NCBI GenBank assembly: GCA_036381835.1
Contig: DASVCA010000102.1
Span: forward strand, 1-64,000
Direction: 5' to 3'
From: DASULK01 sp036381835
Lineage (GTDB): Bacteria; Actinomycetota; Actinomycetes; Mycobacteriales; Micromonosporaceae
Length of the DNA: 64,000 nt
Position 1 is the stretch's first letter. Each line of letters opens with the position of its first letter. A model generated the notes under the pieces. The model worked only from the letters and a program-made list of their open reading frames with translations, did not search any database and was not told where the DNA came from. This document shows positions 8,676 through 18,788 of the stretch, one piece after another. Made by a program: the position numbers and the translations under genes.

Positions 8676-9688
8676 TGGACGCGCCGGTCATCGACGTACA
8701 CACCCACATCGTGCCGCGGGGCTGGCCGGACCTGTCCGAGGTCTGCGGCGGTCGCGGCTGGCCGTGGCTGCGCATCGACTCAGAGCGTGAGGCCATGATC
8801 ATGCTCGGGGAGGTCGAGTTCCGCCCGATCGGCGCGGAGTGCTGGGATTCCGCGCTCCGGTGCTCGGACATGGACGCCGACGGCGTGGACGTTCAGGTGA
8901 TCTCCCCGACCCCGGTGTTCTTCTCCTACGACCGCCCCGCCGAGCAGGCGGTCAAGGTCGCCCGGATCTTCAACGATCTCACCCTGGAGATCGCCGCGAG
9001 CGGCGGTAGCCGGTTCGTTCCGTTCTGCCAGGTGCCGCTGCAGGATCCGGAGGCGGCCTGCGCCGAACTGGACCGCTGTCTCGCCGCCGGGCACGTCGGG
9101 GTGGAGATCGGCAACCACGTGGGCGACCGCGACCTCGACGACGAGGGCGTGGTCACTTTCCTGCAGCACTGCGCCCGGGTCGGGGCACCGGTGTTCGTAC
9201 ACCCGTGGGACATGCCCACCGGTCCCCGGATCGACCGATGGATGGCCCGATGGCTGGCCGGCATGCCGGCGGAGACCCACCTGTCGATGCTCGCGTTGAT
9301 TCTCGGCGGCGTGTTCGACCGGGTGCCGCGGTCGCTGCGGATCTGCTTCGCCCACGGGGGCGGCAGCTTCCCGTTCTGGCTCGGCCGGGCCGACAACGCC
9401 TGGCACCGGCGTCCGGACGTGGTACGGGGACGATCCACGCACCCGCCCAGCCACTACGTCGATCGTTTCTTCGTGGACACGGTGGTGTTCGACCCGGCGG
9501 CGCTGCGGCTGCTGGTCGAGACGGTGGGAGAGGATCGGGTGGTATTGGGCAGCGACTACCCGTACCCGCTCGGTGAGCGCCCGGTCGGGCAGGTGATCCG
9601 CGACGCGGATTTCCTGACCGGTGAGCAGCGCGGCAAGCTTCTGTCGGGCAACGCCCAGCGCTTCCTGGGGTTCGCCGACCGGGTTTAG
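8672..9688 (+). CDS. nbaD: 2-amino-3-carboxymuconate-6-semialdehyde decarboxylase (ACMSD)
   Basis: A 338-residue amidohydrolase-superfamily decarboxylase acting on 2-amino-3-carboxymuconate semialdehyde; this directs flux to the catabolic branch rather than to quinolinate/NAD. Metal site: His10 and His12 in DVHTH, a further His in VFVHPWD, His in FAHGGGSFPFWLGR, and Asp in LGSDYPYPLG. All are as in known ACMSDs. Start ATG at 8672 overlaps the dioxygenase stop; a second in-frame ATG follows at once. It is the last gene of the operon; no clear terminator hairpin follows. Confidence 0.95.
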   Translation: MMDAPVIDVHTHIVPRGWPDLSEVCGGRGWPWLRIDSEREAMIMLGEVEFRPIGAECWDSALRCSDMDADGVDVQVISPTPVFFSYDRPAEQAVKVARIFNDLTLEIAASGGSRFVPFCQVPLQDPEAACAELDRCLAAGHVGVEIGNHVGDRDLDDEGVVTFLQHCARVGAPVFVHPWDMPTGPRIDRWMARWLAGMPAETHLSMLALILGGVFDRVPRSLRICFAHGGGSFPFWLGRADNAWHRRPDVVRGRSTHPPSHYVDRFFVDTVVFDPAALRLLVETVGEDRVVLGSDYPYPLGERPVGQVIRDADFLTGEQRGKLLSGNAQRFLGFADRV

Positions 9689-9739
9689 GCCGCGCCGCAG
9701 CGGGCACCCTGCCCACCCGATATGTGAGGTGGTGGAAGA

Positions 9740-10147
9740 GTGTCCGAATCACACCCGGCACGGCATGTCGAGGAACTGCTCGGCCACGGGCGGTACCGGC
9801 CTGGCTCGATCGAAGAGGTGACCCTGCCGCCGACGGACGTGACCCACGAACTTCAGGAGCGCGACGTCGGTGACCCGGCCAAGGTCGGGGTGAATCTGGA
9901 CGAGCTGCGCGACGGCGGGCCGACCGAGTTCGGACCGGCGGTGACGACCACCGGAGGCACGGCCGGCCCGGCGAGCACCCGTCGACGCCCGGCTAAGCCG
10001 GGCGGACGGGGGAGGGGCGGTAAGGGCAAGGTGGCGCAGACCACCACCGGCGACGCCACGAGCGGTGGCCGCACCACACCGTCCGCCGGTTCGACCAGCG
10101 ACGCCGAGGGGCCCGGCAGTCAGGTCGGCAACTTCACCAAACGCTGA
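9740..10147 (+). CDS. hypothetical low-complexity basic protein
   Basis: 135 residues from a GTG preceded by GGTGGTGGAAGAG. The first ~70 residues are acidic and structured-looking (HVEELLGHGRYRPGSIEEV and DVTHELQERDVGDP). The rest is a Gly/Thr/Ser/Arg-rich disordered tail including RRRPAKPGGRGRGG. No family recognised and no signal peptide or membrane segment. Codon usage is like the neighbours, so it is probably a real gene, with unknown function. Confidence 0.6.
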   Translation: MSESHPARHVEELLGHGRYRPGSIEEVTLPPTDVTHELQERDVGDPAKVGVNLDELRDGGPTEFGPAVTTTGGTAGPASTRRRPAKPGGRGRGGKGKVAQTTTGDATSGGRTTPSAGSTSDAEGPGSQVGNFTKR

Positions 10148-10154
10148 TCCCCGG

Positions 10155-10183
10155 CCACCGGCCGCCGGGTTCGGTGCCGGTGG
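10155..10183 (+). terminator. possible terminator hairpin
   Basis: Arms CCACCGGC and GCCGGTGG enclose a 13-base loop just after the stop of the hypothetical gene at 9740. No T-tract follows, so the call is weak. Confidence 0.35.
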
Positions 10184-10340
10184 CGGAGAACCCGGTCGAC
10201 CGGCTGCGGCGCTACCCAGGGCTGGTCGATTCCGCATGCCGTTTGCGATCCGGACCGCCGGGTATGCACTCGGTGATCGGGGCTGCGGGGAACCGTAGAA
10301 CCGAGAACCGGAAGGCACCGAATGGGACCAGGGAGGGACC

Positions 10341-10673
10341 ATGACTGCCGCTAGCGCACGCCTCAGGTCCGCGGAGAGCCCGGCTGAGTTCGACCGGGAC
10401 CGGCAGACGCGTGCGATGCAGACGGCTGTGCCCCAGGTGGGCGACGAGACCAAGCCGTCGGTGAAGTCGACCGAGTTCTACATCTACCTGGCCGCGGTCG
10501 CGGGCGTGCTGCTCGCCTCGTTGCTGGTCGGCCAGAACGGTGCCGGCGACGACGTCTTCCCCGCCGACCAGGCGTGGTGGTTCGTGTCGCTGCTGACCAT
10601 CGGTTACCTGATCAGCCGAGGCCTGGCGAAGGCCGGGAGCTTCCACCGAGGTTCGGTCGGTAGCGGCCGGTGA
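10341..10673 (+). CDS. small two-helix membrane protein, hypothetical
   Basis: 110 residues starting at an ATG preceded by GGGAGGGACC. The N-terminal ~45 residues are hydrophilic. Two hydrophobic segments follow (FYIYLAAVAGVLLASLLV, and WWFVSLLTIGYLISRGLA), then a short basic tail. The pattern matches small actinobacterial membrane proteins of unknown function. It is followed at once by a strong terminator, so it is probably a single-gene unit. Confidence 0.7.
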   Translation: MTAASARLRSAESPAEFDRDRQTRAMQTAVPQVGDETKPSVKSTEFYIYLAAVAGVLLASLLVGQNGAGDDVFPADQAWWFVSLLTIGYLISRGLAKAGSFHRGSVGSGR

Positions 10674-10695
10674 GGCGTGGCCTGAGGAACGACCA

Positions 10696-10728
10696 GGCGG
10701 GAGCCGTGCCACCGGCACGGCTCCCGTC
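10696..10728 (+). terminator. Rho-independent type terminator
   Basis: A perfect 12-base stem (GGGAGCCGTGCC / GGCACGGCTCCC) with a three-base loop, extendable by two or three pairs, sits 22 bases after the stop of the small membrane protein gene. The T-tract is poor, as is common in high-GC genomes. Confidence 0.8.
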
Positions 10729-10806
10729 CTGCTATGAGGGGGTGGGAGTGTCGGTTACCAGGCGGTAGCCTGGCGCGGACGATGCATTGACCGATAGGGA
10801 GTTCCC

Positions 10807-11583
10807 GTGCCAGGACTCTTCTCCGTAGCCGGCAAGTCGGTGCTGGTCACCGGCGGATCCAGGGGGATCGGCCTGATGATCGCCCGCGGGTTCGTAGAGG
10901 CCGGCGCCGAGGTGTTCATCTCCTCCCGCAAGGCCGACGTCTGCCATGCGGTGGCCGAGGAGTTGTCCCGGATCGGCTCCTGCACGGCGATTCCCGCGGA
11001 CCTGTCGGCGGCCGCGGGTGTGGACCGGTTGGCCGCCGCGGTGCTCGCCCGGACGTCCGCGCTGCACGTTCTCGTGAACAACGCCGGTGCCACCTGGGGC
11101 GCGCCGTTGGAGAGTTACCCGGAGAGCGCCTTCGACAAGCTCTGGGCCGTCAACGTCAAGGCGGTTTTCCGGCTCACCACCGCGCTGCTGCCCGGTCTGC
11201 GCGCCGCGGCCACCCCGGACGACCCCGCGCGGGTGATCAACATCGGTTCGGTCGACGGGATCCGCGTCCCGCTCATGGAGGTCTACGCCTACTCGGCGAC
11301 CAAGGCCGCCGTGCACATGCTCACCCGAACCCTCGCCCACCAGCTCGCCCGCGAGCACATCACGGTCAACGCGATCGCACCCGGACCGTTCGAGAGCAAG
11401 ATGATGGCGTTCGCACTGGATGATCCGCAGACCCGGGCGGCGATCGAGCAGCAGGTGCCGCTCGGTCGGATCGGCCGACCGGACGACATGGCCGGTACCG
11501 CGGTATATCTGGCGTCTCGGGCCGGTGCCTACCTCACCGGGGCGGTCCTTCCGGTGGATGGAGGGATCACCACGCACGGTTGA
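10807..11583 (+). CDS. SDR-family oxidoreductase (FabG/RhlG-like)
   Basis: 258 residues; GTG start after AGGGAG. Contains the nucleotide motif TGGSRGIG, then NNAGATWGAPLE, the catalytic Ser in NIGSVDGIRV, YxxxK in YSATKAAVHML, and the C-terminal GAVLPVDGG. The internal NNAGATWGAPLESYPESAFD is typical of RhlG-like NADPH-dependent 3-oxoacyl reductases. It stands alone between a terminator and the convergent ssgB-like gene, so substrate and pathway cannot be deduced. Confidence 0.85.
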   Translation: MPGLFSVAGKSVLVTGGSRGIGLMIARGFVEAGAEVFISSRKADVCHAVAEELSRIGSCTAIPADLSAAAGVDRLAAAVLARTSALHVLVNNAGATWGAPLESYPESAFDKLWAVNVKAVFRLTTALLPGLRAAATPDDPARVINIGSVDGIRVPLMEVYAYSATKAAVHMLTRTLAHQLAREHITVNAIAPGPFESKMMAFALDDPQTRAAIEQQVPLGRIGRPDDMAGTAVYLASRAGAYLTGAVLPVDGGITTHG

Positions 11584-11636
11584 CGCAGATCCGCCAGGCG
11601 CGCAGCGTGGCTGCGGCCTGGCGGCGTTCTCGGGTC

Positions 11637-12068
11637 CTACCGTCCGGCGAGCAGGCGTGTGACCGCCGTGTCCACGTCCAGGTGGTCGCTTTCGCGGCCG
11701 CGCGGCACCACGACGTAGGTGCGACGCAGGAACCGGACCAGGACGCTGCGCGGCACCTCGAACAGGGCGTTGCCGTCCGGCGACGACAGGGCCAGTGCCA
11801 CGAAGTCTCCCCGCGGCGTCGCCCACGGCCACACCCGGACGTCGCCGATCCCGGCGGGCTCGTCCAGCCCCGTCACGAGGAGTTCTCGGGCGAAGGACCA
11901 GCTCACTGCCTCCCCGCCGGCCGACTCCGCGTGGAACAGAACGTGGACCGCGTACGGATCGGCTGGGTCGTAGCGCAGGCTGGCGCGCACCGGCAGGGCG
12001 GTGGCGTCAGGTGCGACAAGCCGTAGCGACGTCTCAACCTCAACGGTCGTCGGCCGAATGACACTCAT
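11637..12068 (-). CDS. ssgB: SsgA/SsgB-like sporulation and cell division protein
   Basis: 143 residues. It matches the SALP (SsgA-like protein) family of actinomycetes: LRYDPADPYAVHVLFH, FARELLVTGLDEPAGIGDVRVWP, ALSSPDGNALFEVP and an acidic C-terminal region. SsgB recruits FtsZ to division sites during sporulation-specific septation. The length agrees with SsgB. The ATG is preceded by a clear GGGGGGAGA ribosome site. It lies alone, divergent from the next plus-strand gene. Which SALP paralogue it is cannot be settled from sequence alone; SsgB is the one found in most morphologically complex actinomycetes. Confidence 0.85.
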   Translation of the reverse strand: MSVIRPTTVEVETSLRLVAPDATALPVRASLRYDPADPYAVHVLFHAESAGGEAVSWSFARELLVTGLDEPAGIGDVRVWPWATPRGDFVALALSSPDGNALFEVPRSVLVRFLRRTYVVVPRGRESDHLDVDTAVTRLLAGR

Positions 12069-12457
12069 AGATATTCTCCCCCCGGCACCGCGGCGGGACG
12101 CGATGTCCCGCCTCTCCCATAGTCGGGCGATCCTTGTGATTACGCTCCGCCATACGCTGATCTCACCCAGTAGTGGGAAGGCGGATCCGAAGGGCCAACG
12201 GGACTGTCAGACTTCTTGTAACATGCCCTATTCGCCCAGGTGATCGGCCCCGCCCCGGCGTCGGGTGGGTCAGACGTCGACTCACTCCGGTAACGCCCAG
12301 CGGTCCCGCAGAGTGACGGGTGCGGCGTAAGACTGGGCCGGAAAAGATCCGCGGCTCATAATTGACCGGATGCGTGGACGGGACGGGCGGCGATCGGCGG
12401 GACGCTCGGCGTCGGGACGTGATCACGGGACCGTCATTGCGAGGAGCGAGGTACGGC
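12069..12457. other. intergenic region between divergent ssgB-like and PGPGW genes
   Basis: 389 bases that must hold the promoters of both divergent genes. The ssgB ribosome site lies at its left end. I see no convincing consensus promoter, operator dyad, small gene or RNA element. An in-frame start at 12362 would extend the PGPGW protein into this region, but that N-terminal stretch looks non-coding. Confidence 0.4.
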
Positions 12458-12946
12458 GTGCTGGGCGAGGAACGTTCCACCGAGGGTGTGAGTCGTCAGC
12501 CGACTTCGAGGGCCACCTCGGCAACCGCGGTCACCGATCCACCGACCATGAGGTATCGCTGGCGGCGGCTGCGCGTCGCACTCGACCTGATCCGGGCGAA
12601 CCCGACCGGGCGGGTCGCGCTCAAGACCTCCGTCGCCATCGCCGGCACCATCGTGGTCGCGATAGGCGCCATGCTCATCCCACTGCCGGGTCCGGGGTGG
12701 CTGCTCGTCATCGCCGGCCTGGGCATCTGGGCGATCGAGTTCCACTGGGCGCGGCGTCTGCTCAACTTCACTCGGCGCAAGGTCCACGTCTGGACGCAGT
12801 GGGTCGGACGACAGACCTGGCCGGTGCGGATCGGGCTCGGCGCAGTGGGGCTCTGCTTCGTCAGCGTCGTGGTCTGGCTGTCGCTCAAGTACGGCCTCGG
12901 CATCGACGTTATCGCTGATCTTCTGCGCTACCTCGCCACGCACTGA
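12458..12946 (+). CDS. PGPGW-motif (TIGR02611-type) membrane protein
   Basis: About 162 residues from the GTG at 12458, preceded by GCGAGG at six bases; other starts upstream are possible. After a short Ser/Thr-rich N-terminus come RRLRVALDLIRANPTGR and a first membrane segment (ALKTSVAIAGTIVVAIGAML). Next is the family signature PLPGPGWLLVIAGLGI, a re-entrant or second membrane segment, then WARRLLNFTRRKVH and a final membrane segment near IGLGAVGLCFVSVVVWLSL. Function of this actinobacterial family is unknown. It ends just upstream of the tRNA gene. Confidence 0.8.
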   Translation: MLGEERSTEGVSRQPTSRATSATAVTDPPTMRYRWRRLRVALDLIRANPTGRVALKTSVAIAGTIVVAIGAMLIPLPGPGWLLVIAGLGIWAIEFHWARRLLNFTRRKVHVWTQWVGRQTWPVRIGLGAVGLCFVSVVVWLSLKYGLGIDVIADLLRYLATH

Positions 12947-12997
12947 CCCCCCGAGATGCAGTGGGGCGGCGGAATCAGGTACAGTCATCCCCGCCGA

Positions 12998-13072
12998 GGG
13001 CGATTAGCTCAGCGGGAGAGCGCTTCGTTCACACCGAAGAGGTCACTGGTTCGATCCCAGTATCGCCCACCA
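12998..13072 (+). tRNA. tRNA-Val (anticodon CAC)
   Basis: Complete 75-base cloverleaf including an encoded CCA. Acceptor arms GGGCGAT and ATCGCCC, D-stem GCTC/GAGC, anticodon stem CTTCG/CGAAG with loop TTCACAC (anticodon CAC, reading GTG), and T-arm ACTGG-TTCGATC-CCAGT. The gene is followed directly by a terminator, then by remains of a tyrosine integrase on the opposite strand, so its 3' end is a plausible old attachment site. Confidence 0.97.
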
Positions 13073-13076
13073 GGTC

Positions 13077-13112
13077 AAAAAGCCACTTCCCATAGACGGA
13101 AGTGGCTTTTTT
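13077..13112 (+). terminator. terminator of tRNA-Val
   Basis: Strong stem AAAAAGCCACTTCC / GGAAGTGGCTTTTT around a seven-base loop, with a run of six T. It begins four bases after the tRNA CCA end and is a classical Rho-independent terminator. Confidence 0.95.
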
Positions 13113-13330
13113 GCTCGTGCAGCAGGAAAGCAGGTCCGCGAGCAGAGAGGCACAGGTGAGGCGGGCGTCGTGCACGGTGATCGGTCGCAGGCCTGTTTTG
13201 TCGCAGCGGAGTTGCCAGGAGCGCTGGAAGTTCCGGGGCTCGATCGGCGTGCCGTAGAGGGTGATGAAGACGAGGTCAGCTCTCCCTCGTCCAGGTCGAT
13301 GCGAGCAAGTGCGCTACCACTGCTCAGCCG
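13113..13330 (-). pseudogene. remnant of a tyrosine-recombinase integrase
   Basis: On the minus strand, bases 13274-13134 encode a recognisable piece of a phage/AICE-type integrase: LVFITLYGTPIEPRN, then FQRSWQLRCDKTGLRPITVHD and ARLTCASLLAD. This corresponds to the region around the catalytic H-x-x-R box, here HDARLTC. Upstream in another frame, ARIDLDEGEL resembles the usual WxDIDLDxGxL segment, so an internal deletion or frameshift is present. The last part, with the final His/Trp and catalytic Tyr, is missing. It lies immediately beside the 3' end of tRNA-Val, the usual position of such integrases. It is non-functional. Confidence 0.75.
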
Positions 13331-13566
13331 CCAACTCGTCCTGACCTGGATCCGCCAACAACGCACCAAACCCTCCGCCACCTTGGTCGGCCTTGCCAAG
13401 AGATTCAAGGTGCTCGACTGATCCGACGGCCTACGCTGCCGGTGCGAGCGATCGGGCCCGAACAACACCACCGATGGCACGGCCTCCGTTGAACAAGAAA
13501 GATGAGCAGAAGGCCATCCAGGCAATTTCAAAGGGTGGTGAATCTTCCACTCCGGCAGGGGTGCCC

Positions 13567-13750
13567 GATACGGCAGCGGTTACTTCGCCGACGTCTGCCG
13601 CCGCCACGGCATTCGTCGCTCGGTGGGTCGGATCGGCTCGTCGGGTACAACGCCTTGGCCGAGTGTTCTTCGCACGCTGAAACGGTGGATCGCCTTCTAC
13701 GACCACCACCGCCGCCGTTCGGCGCCGGGGTACCTGAGCCTCGCCGGTCA
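13567..13750 (+). pseudogene. remnant of an IS3-type transposase (rve domain C-terminus)
   Basis: Pieces in shifting frames resemble the end of an IS3-family OrfB. They are YFADVCRRHGIRRSVGRIGS (the region before the third catalytic residue), YNALAE (normally DNALAESFF), and RWIAFYDHHRRRSAPGYLS (normally the conserved terminal block). Frame changes occur around 13645-13680, so no intact protein is possible. It ends at the point where the truncated DUF2332 gene begins on the other strand, suggesting the element inserted into, or deleted part of, that gene. Confidence 0.7.
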
Positions 13751-14104
13751 GGAACGGACCCTCACACCGGGCTCATTGGTCTGGGTGCTGCGCTGCTGCA
13801 TCACCGCCGCCAGGTCGTCTCGATGATGCAGGGACCAGGAGCGGAAGGAGTCTGGGTCTGTAAGTGGAGCGCCGAGGTAGCGGGCTGCGGCGAACAGTAG
13901 GTTTGGCTGTCGCTTGTGCTCCGGAAGCTCGTCGAGGAAGGCCAGCAGCTCGGGGTCGTCAGCGATCGCTAAGGCCAGCCGCTCATACGTCGGCGAGTGT
14001 CCCCGAGCCTCACGCTGCCCGAATCGTCGATATCGCTCCGCGGTGATCACGAGCGCATCTTCGCGCTGGATTCGCATCAAGGCCAGGCGTTGCAGACGTG
14101 TCAT
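13748..14104 (-). pseudogene. truncated DUF2332 family gene
   Basis: 118 residues remain of a family usually around 330. The N-terminal region is well conserved: SPTYERLALAIADDPELLAF, then LPEHKRQPNLLFAAARYLG and AVMQQRSTQTNEPG. After that the frame runs into unrelated sequence (VRVRS, stop) at the boundary with the IS3-type fragment. Function of DUF2332 is unknown. The rest of the gene is absent from the adjacent DNA, so it is a deletion remnant rather than a simple nonsense mutation. Confidence 0.75.
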
Positions 14105-14130
14105 ACCTCATGTGTCAGCAGGTCGGCCGG

Positions 14131-15033
14131 TCACCGTGGCGAAACGGACCGAAGACGCTGTGTACGGAACTTTCCGGGCCGTACTTCTGGCTGGCAGTCG
14201 TGGCCTGCCTGCACTCCCAGCTGACCAGCCCGTGCCGCCGTGGCCCGACGTCGAATTGACCGATCCCGCTCCCACAGCCGCAGAAGTAGTCGGTTGACCT
14301 CGTCGGGGCGTTGCTGATGCACCATGTGGTCTGCTCCCGGTATCTGATGAAAGCAGCCGCCGATGCGTCTGGCCACGATCTCAGCTGTCACCATGAGTGG
14401 CTCGCCGATGCGGGCCCGATAGTCGGGTGCAGCCGTGTCCCAGAGTCCTGCCAGCACTAGCTTCGGATAGTCGTGTGTTCGGAGTGCGGTCACCGGCACG
14501 TCGGCCTCCCAGCATGGCCGCTCTCGCATGGCGGTCCGCGCGGCGCGTAACGCGAACTCCCTCGGCTCAGGGATCGGTTCCGCACCGAATGCCGAACGCA
14601 GATAGTCCTCCACCGACATCGATCGCGAGGCAGCCACATAGCGCCTGTTGGCCTCCAGCGCTGCGGCCACGACCGGATGTTCGGCGGCGACCGCCAGCGC
14701 CGCCGGTTCGATGAGCGCCAGAGATCGCACCCGATGCGGGCACCGAGCCGCAGCGAGCATGGCGACGACCCCGCCGTACGAGTGGCCGACGAGGTGCGTC
14801 GGACGGTCCATCAACTCGATGACATCGTCTGCGTCGACTTCGTAGTCGCTCTGTTCCGTGTCCGGGCTTGCGCCGAAGCCTCGTCGGTCGACCACCAGGA
14901 TTCGGCGATGGCTGGCGAGCTCCCGCTGCTTCCCGAACGAGGCGAGCCCCCAGGACATCGTGCCGTGAATGAGGATGACCTGGTCATCGCGTCCCTGCTC
15001 GTCGTCCCACGTCGTCACGTGCACAGGAAGCAT
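14131..15033 (-). CDS. alpha/beta-fold hydrolase
   Basis: 300 residues. Shows the fold's oxyanion region VILIHGTMSWG, DRRGFGASPD, nucleophile elbow GHSYGG with the catalytic Ser, and the late histidine in GADHMVHQQRP. It is soluble with no signal peptide. The C-terminal ~35 residues (after LLRLWERDRS) are basic and atypical, perhaps an extension produced by loss of the original stop next to the mobile-element scar. Substrate unknown; similar enzymes include esterases and haloperoxidase-like hydrolases. Divergent from the protease gene. Confidence 0.82.
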   Translation of the reverse strand: MLPVHVTTWDDEQGRDDQVILIHGTMSWGLASFGKQRELASHRRILVVDRRGFGASPDTEQSDYEVDADDVIELMDRPTHLVGHSYGGVVAMLAAARCPHRVRSLALIEPAALAVAAEHPVVAAALEANRRYVAASRSMSVEDYLRSAFGAEPIPEPREFALRAARTAMRERPCWEADVPVTALRTHDYPKLVLAGLWDTAAPDYRARIGEPLMVTAEIVARRIGGCFHQIPGADHMVHQQRPDEVNRLLLRLWERDRSIRRRATAARAGQLGVQAGHDCQPEVRPGKFRTQRLRSVSPR

Positions 15034-15200
15034 TTCCCGACCGTATCGAACGGCCCGGGCAAGCCACGAATCGCGTACCGAGGGTACTCGTGCCCTAACT
15101 CATCGATACATAGAATTGCATCGACCTTTTTCGGTTGCGGTGCCCGGTCGTGTCGGCCCGTTCGACCGCCCGGGCACCCCGGTACGAGGGAGACCCTGCG

Positions 15201-17162
<1,962 letters not shown>

Positions 17163-17205
17163 GCAGTGGTACGGGTGGCACGCGCCGAGCGTTGAACCCG
17201 TACCC

Positions 17206-17240
17206 CGGGTGCCCGCACCGTGACCGGGTGCGGGCACCCG
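17206..17240 (+). terminator. bidirectional terminator
   Basis: A 13-base perfect stem (GGGTGCCCGCACC / GGTGCGGGCACCC, plus a closing C-G pair) lies between the convergent protease and SRPBCC genes and can serve both. Confidence 0.8.
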
Positions 17241-17252
17241 ATCCGGTCCCGC

Positions 17253-17711
17253 TCACTCCGGCGGCTGATTCTCGATCGCCGGGCCGAGCCGGTCGGCCAG
17301 AGCGAGGTGGGCTGACCGGGCCTGCCGGAACGCGTACCCGAACAACGGGCCGGGAGCGACGAGCGTGATCTCGACGTCGATCCGCACCTCGTCGTCTGAC
17401 GGCTCGCGGTACAGACGGGTGTGGTTGCGGACCGTCGTCCGCGGCCAGCGCCGGGCCTCGGTGACGACCTCGTCCTCGTTCGCACGCAGAACGTCGGCTC
17501 GGTAGGTGACGGGAAACCGTACCGGTCCCCAGGCGAGCCGGTCGGTGATCACATAGCCGGCCAGTGCACCGGGCCGGGGCGCGCGGCGCTCGATTCGCAC
17601 GATCAGCGGATGCAGCTCGGCCTGGCGGGTCAGGTCGCTCAGAAAGGCGCTGGCCGTGGCCGGAGTGGTTCGAGCCCGAACGGTGTAGCGGAACGCATCC
17701 TGTCTGAGCAA
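17253..17711 (-). CDS. SRPBCC family protein
   Basis: 152 residues from a TTG at 17711 that has GGGGAG six bases upstream; a longer form from the GTG at 17789 lacks a clear ribosome site. The START/SRPBCC-like pattern is visible: FRYTVRARTTPATASAFLSDL, LHPLIVRI, a run of antiparallel-strand-like segments, and a C-terminal amphipathic helix FRQARSAHLALADRLGPAIE. These proteins bind hydrophobic ligands; none can be named. It is divergent from the pptH-like gene, so the two may share a promoter region. Confidence 0.75.
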   Translation of the reverse strand: MLRQDAFRYTVRARTTPATASAFLSDLTRQAELHPLIVRIERRAPRPGALAGYVITDRLAWGPVRFPVTYRADVLRANEDEVVTEARRWPRTTVRNHTRLYREPSDDEVRIDVEITLVAPGPLFGYAFRQARSAHLALADRLGPAIENQPPE

Positions 17712-17924
17712 CGCCTTCTCCCCGAACGACGCACGCTGTCGGTGCCTCCGACGGTAGACGGCACCCACGATCTGCGCACCCCTGGGCACGGCGGTGACGA
17801 CGAGTCCACATCGATCGCAAACGGGCGATTGCAGTGGGGGGCGACGGATCGTTGTCGGCGCTATGCTGGCGGAGCCCTCGCAGGCGATGATGCGGATTTC
17901 TGCGCGGATACCGGGAGGTGGCCG

Positions 17925-18788
17925 TTGGGGCAGGGGTCGGAGGCGACACTGCTTGCCGTCAGCGATCTGCATGTCCGCCACCGGGAGAACCGCAAGATCG
18001 TCGAGGCCATCCGGCCAGGGTCGGACGGTGACTGGCTGATCGTGGCCGGCGATGTGGGGGAGTACTTCGCCGACATCGAATGGGCGCTGACGCTGCTGCG
18101 CGACAGGTTCGAGAAGGTGATCTGGGCCCCCGGTAACCACGAGTTGTGGACACCGCCGAAGGACCCGGTCCAGCTCCGCGGAACAGAACGGTATGCGCGG
18201 CTCGTGCGGTTGTGCCGCGATCTGGGAGTGAGCACCCCGGAGGACGACTATCCGGTCTGGGTGGGGGCCGGGGGTCCCGTGATCCTGGTACCGCTGTTCC
18301 TCTTGTACGACTACACGTTCCGGGTGCGCGGCACGACGAGCACGGAGGAGTCGCTCAGGCGGGCGTACGAGGCCGGCATCGTCAGCACCGACGAGGCGCT
18401 GTTGCACCCGGACCCGTATCCGAGCCGGGCGGCCTGGTGTCGAGCGAGGGTCGAGCAGACCGAGCGGCGGCTGCTCGATCTCGATCCCGACCTGCCCACC
18501 GTCCTGATCAACCACTTCCCGTTGGTCCGGCAGCCGACCGACGTGCTGCGTTACCCGGAGTTCGCGCAGTGGTGCGGCACGGAGTTGACCGCGGACTGGC
18601 ACATTCGTTTCCGTGCCGCCGCGGTCGTCTACGGTCACCTGCATATTCCCCGCACCACCTGGTACGACGGAGTGCGTTTCGAGGAGGTCTCGCTCGGCTA
18701 CCCGCGCGAGTGGCAGCGACGCGGCGGGGTGCCGCAGCCGGTCCGCCCGGTTTTCTTGACGTCGAAGACATCGGAGCCCACGCGATGA
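17925..18788 (+). CDS. metallophosphoesterase, PptH-like (4'-phosphopantetheinyl hydrolase candidate)
   Basis: 287 residues from a TTG with GGGAGG at six bases. The dimetal phosphoesterase motifs are complete: SDLH (Asp14, His16), GDVGEY (Asp43), PGNHE (Asn71, His72), INHFPL and GHLHI. Its stop overlaps the start of the phosphopantetheinyl transferase gene (ATGA). This is the arrangement of Mycobacterium tuberculosis Rv2795c (PptH) and PptT, where PptH removes the 4'-phosphopantetheine arm from carrier proteins, opposing PptT. By that precedent I infer the same role. A generic phosphoesterase remains possible. Confidence 0.8.
   Translation: MGQGSEATLLAVSDLHVRHRENRKIVEAIRPGSDGDWLIVAGDVGEYFADIEWALTLLRDRFEKVIWAPGNHELWTPPKDPVQLRGTERYARLVRLCRDLGVSTPEDDYPVWVGAGGPVILVPLFLLYDYTFRVRGTTSTEESLRRAYEAGIVSTDEALLHPDPYPSRAAWCRARVEQTERRLLDLDPDLPTVLINHFPLVRQPTDVLRYPEFAQWCGTELTADWHIRFRAAAVVYGHLHIPRTTWYDGVRFEEVSLGYPREWQRRGGVPQPVRPVFLTSKTSEPTR

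Noticed and set aside
13077..13112. hairpin after tRNA-Val as a possible recombination site
   Set aside because: The stem with six T and its position four bases from CCA are fully explained by a terminator.
13043..13531. 162-residue minus-strand frame beside tRNA-Val
   Set aside because: Most of this frame is not protein-like; the recognisable integrase block is in a different frame, so it is treated as a decayed remnant.
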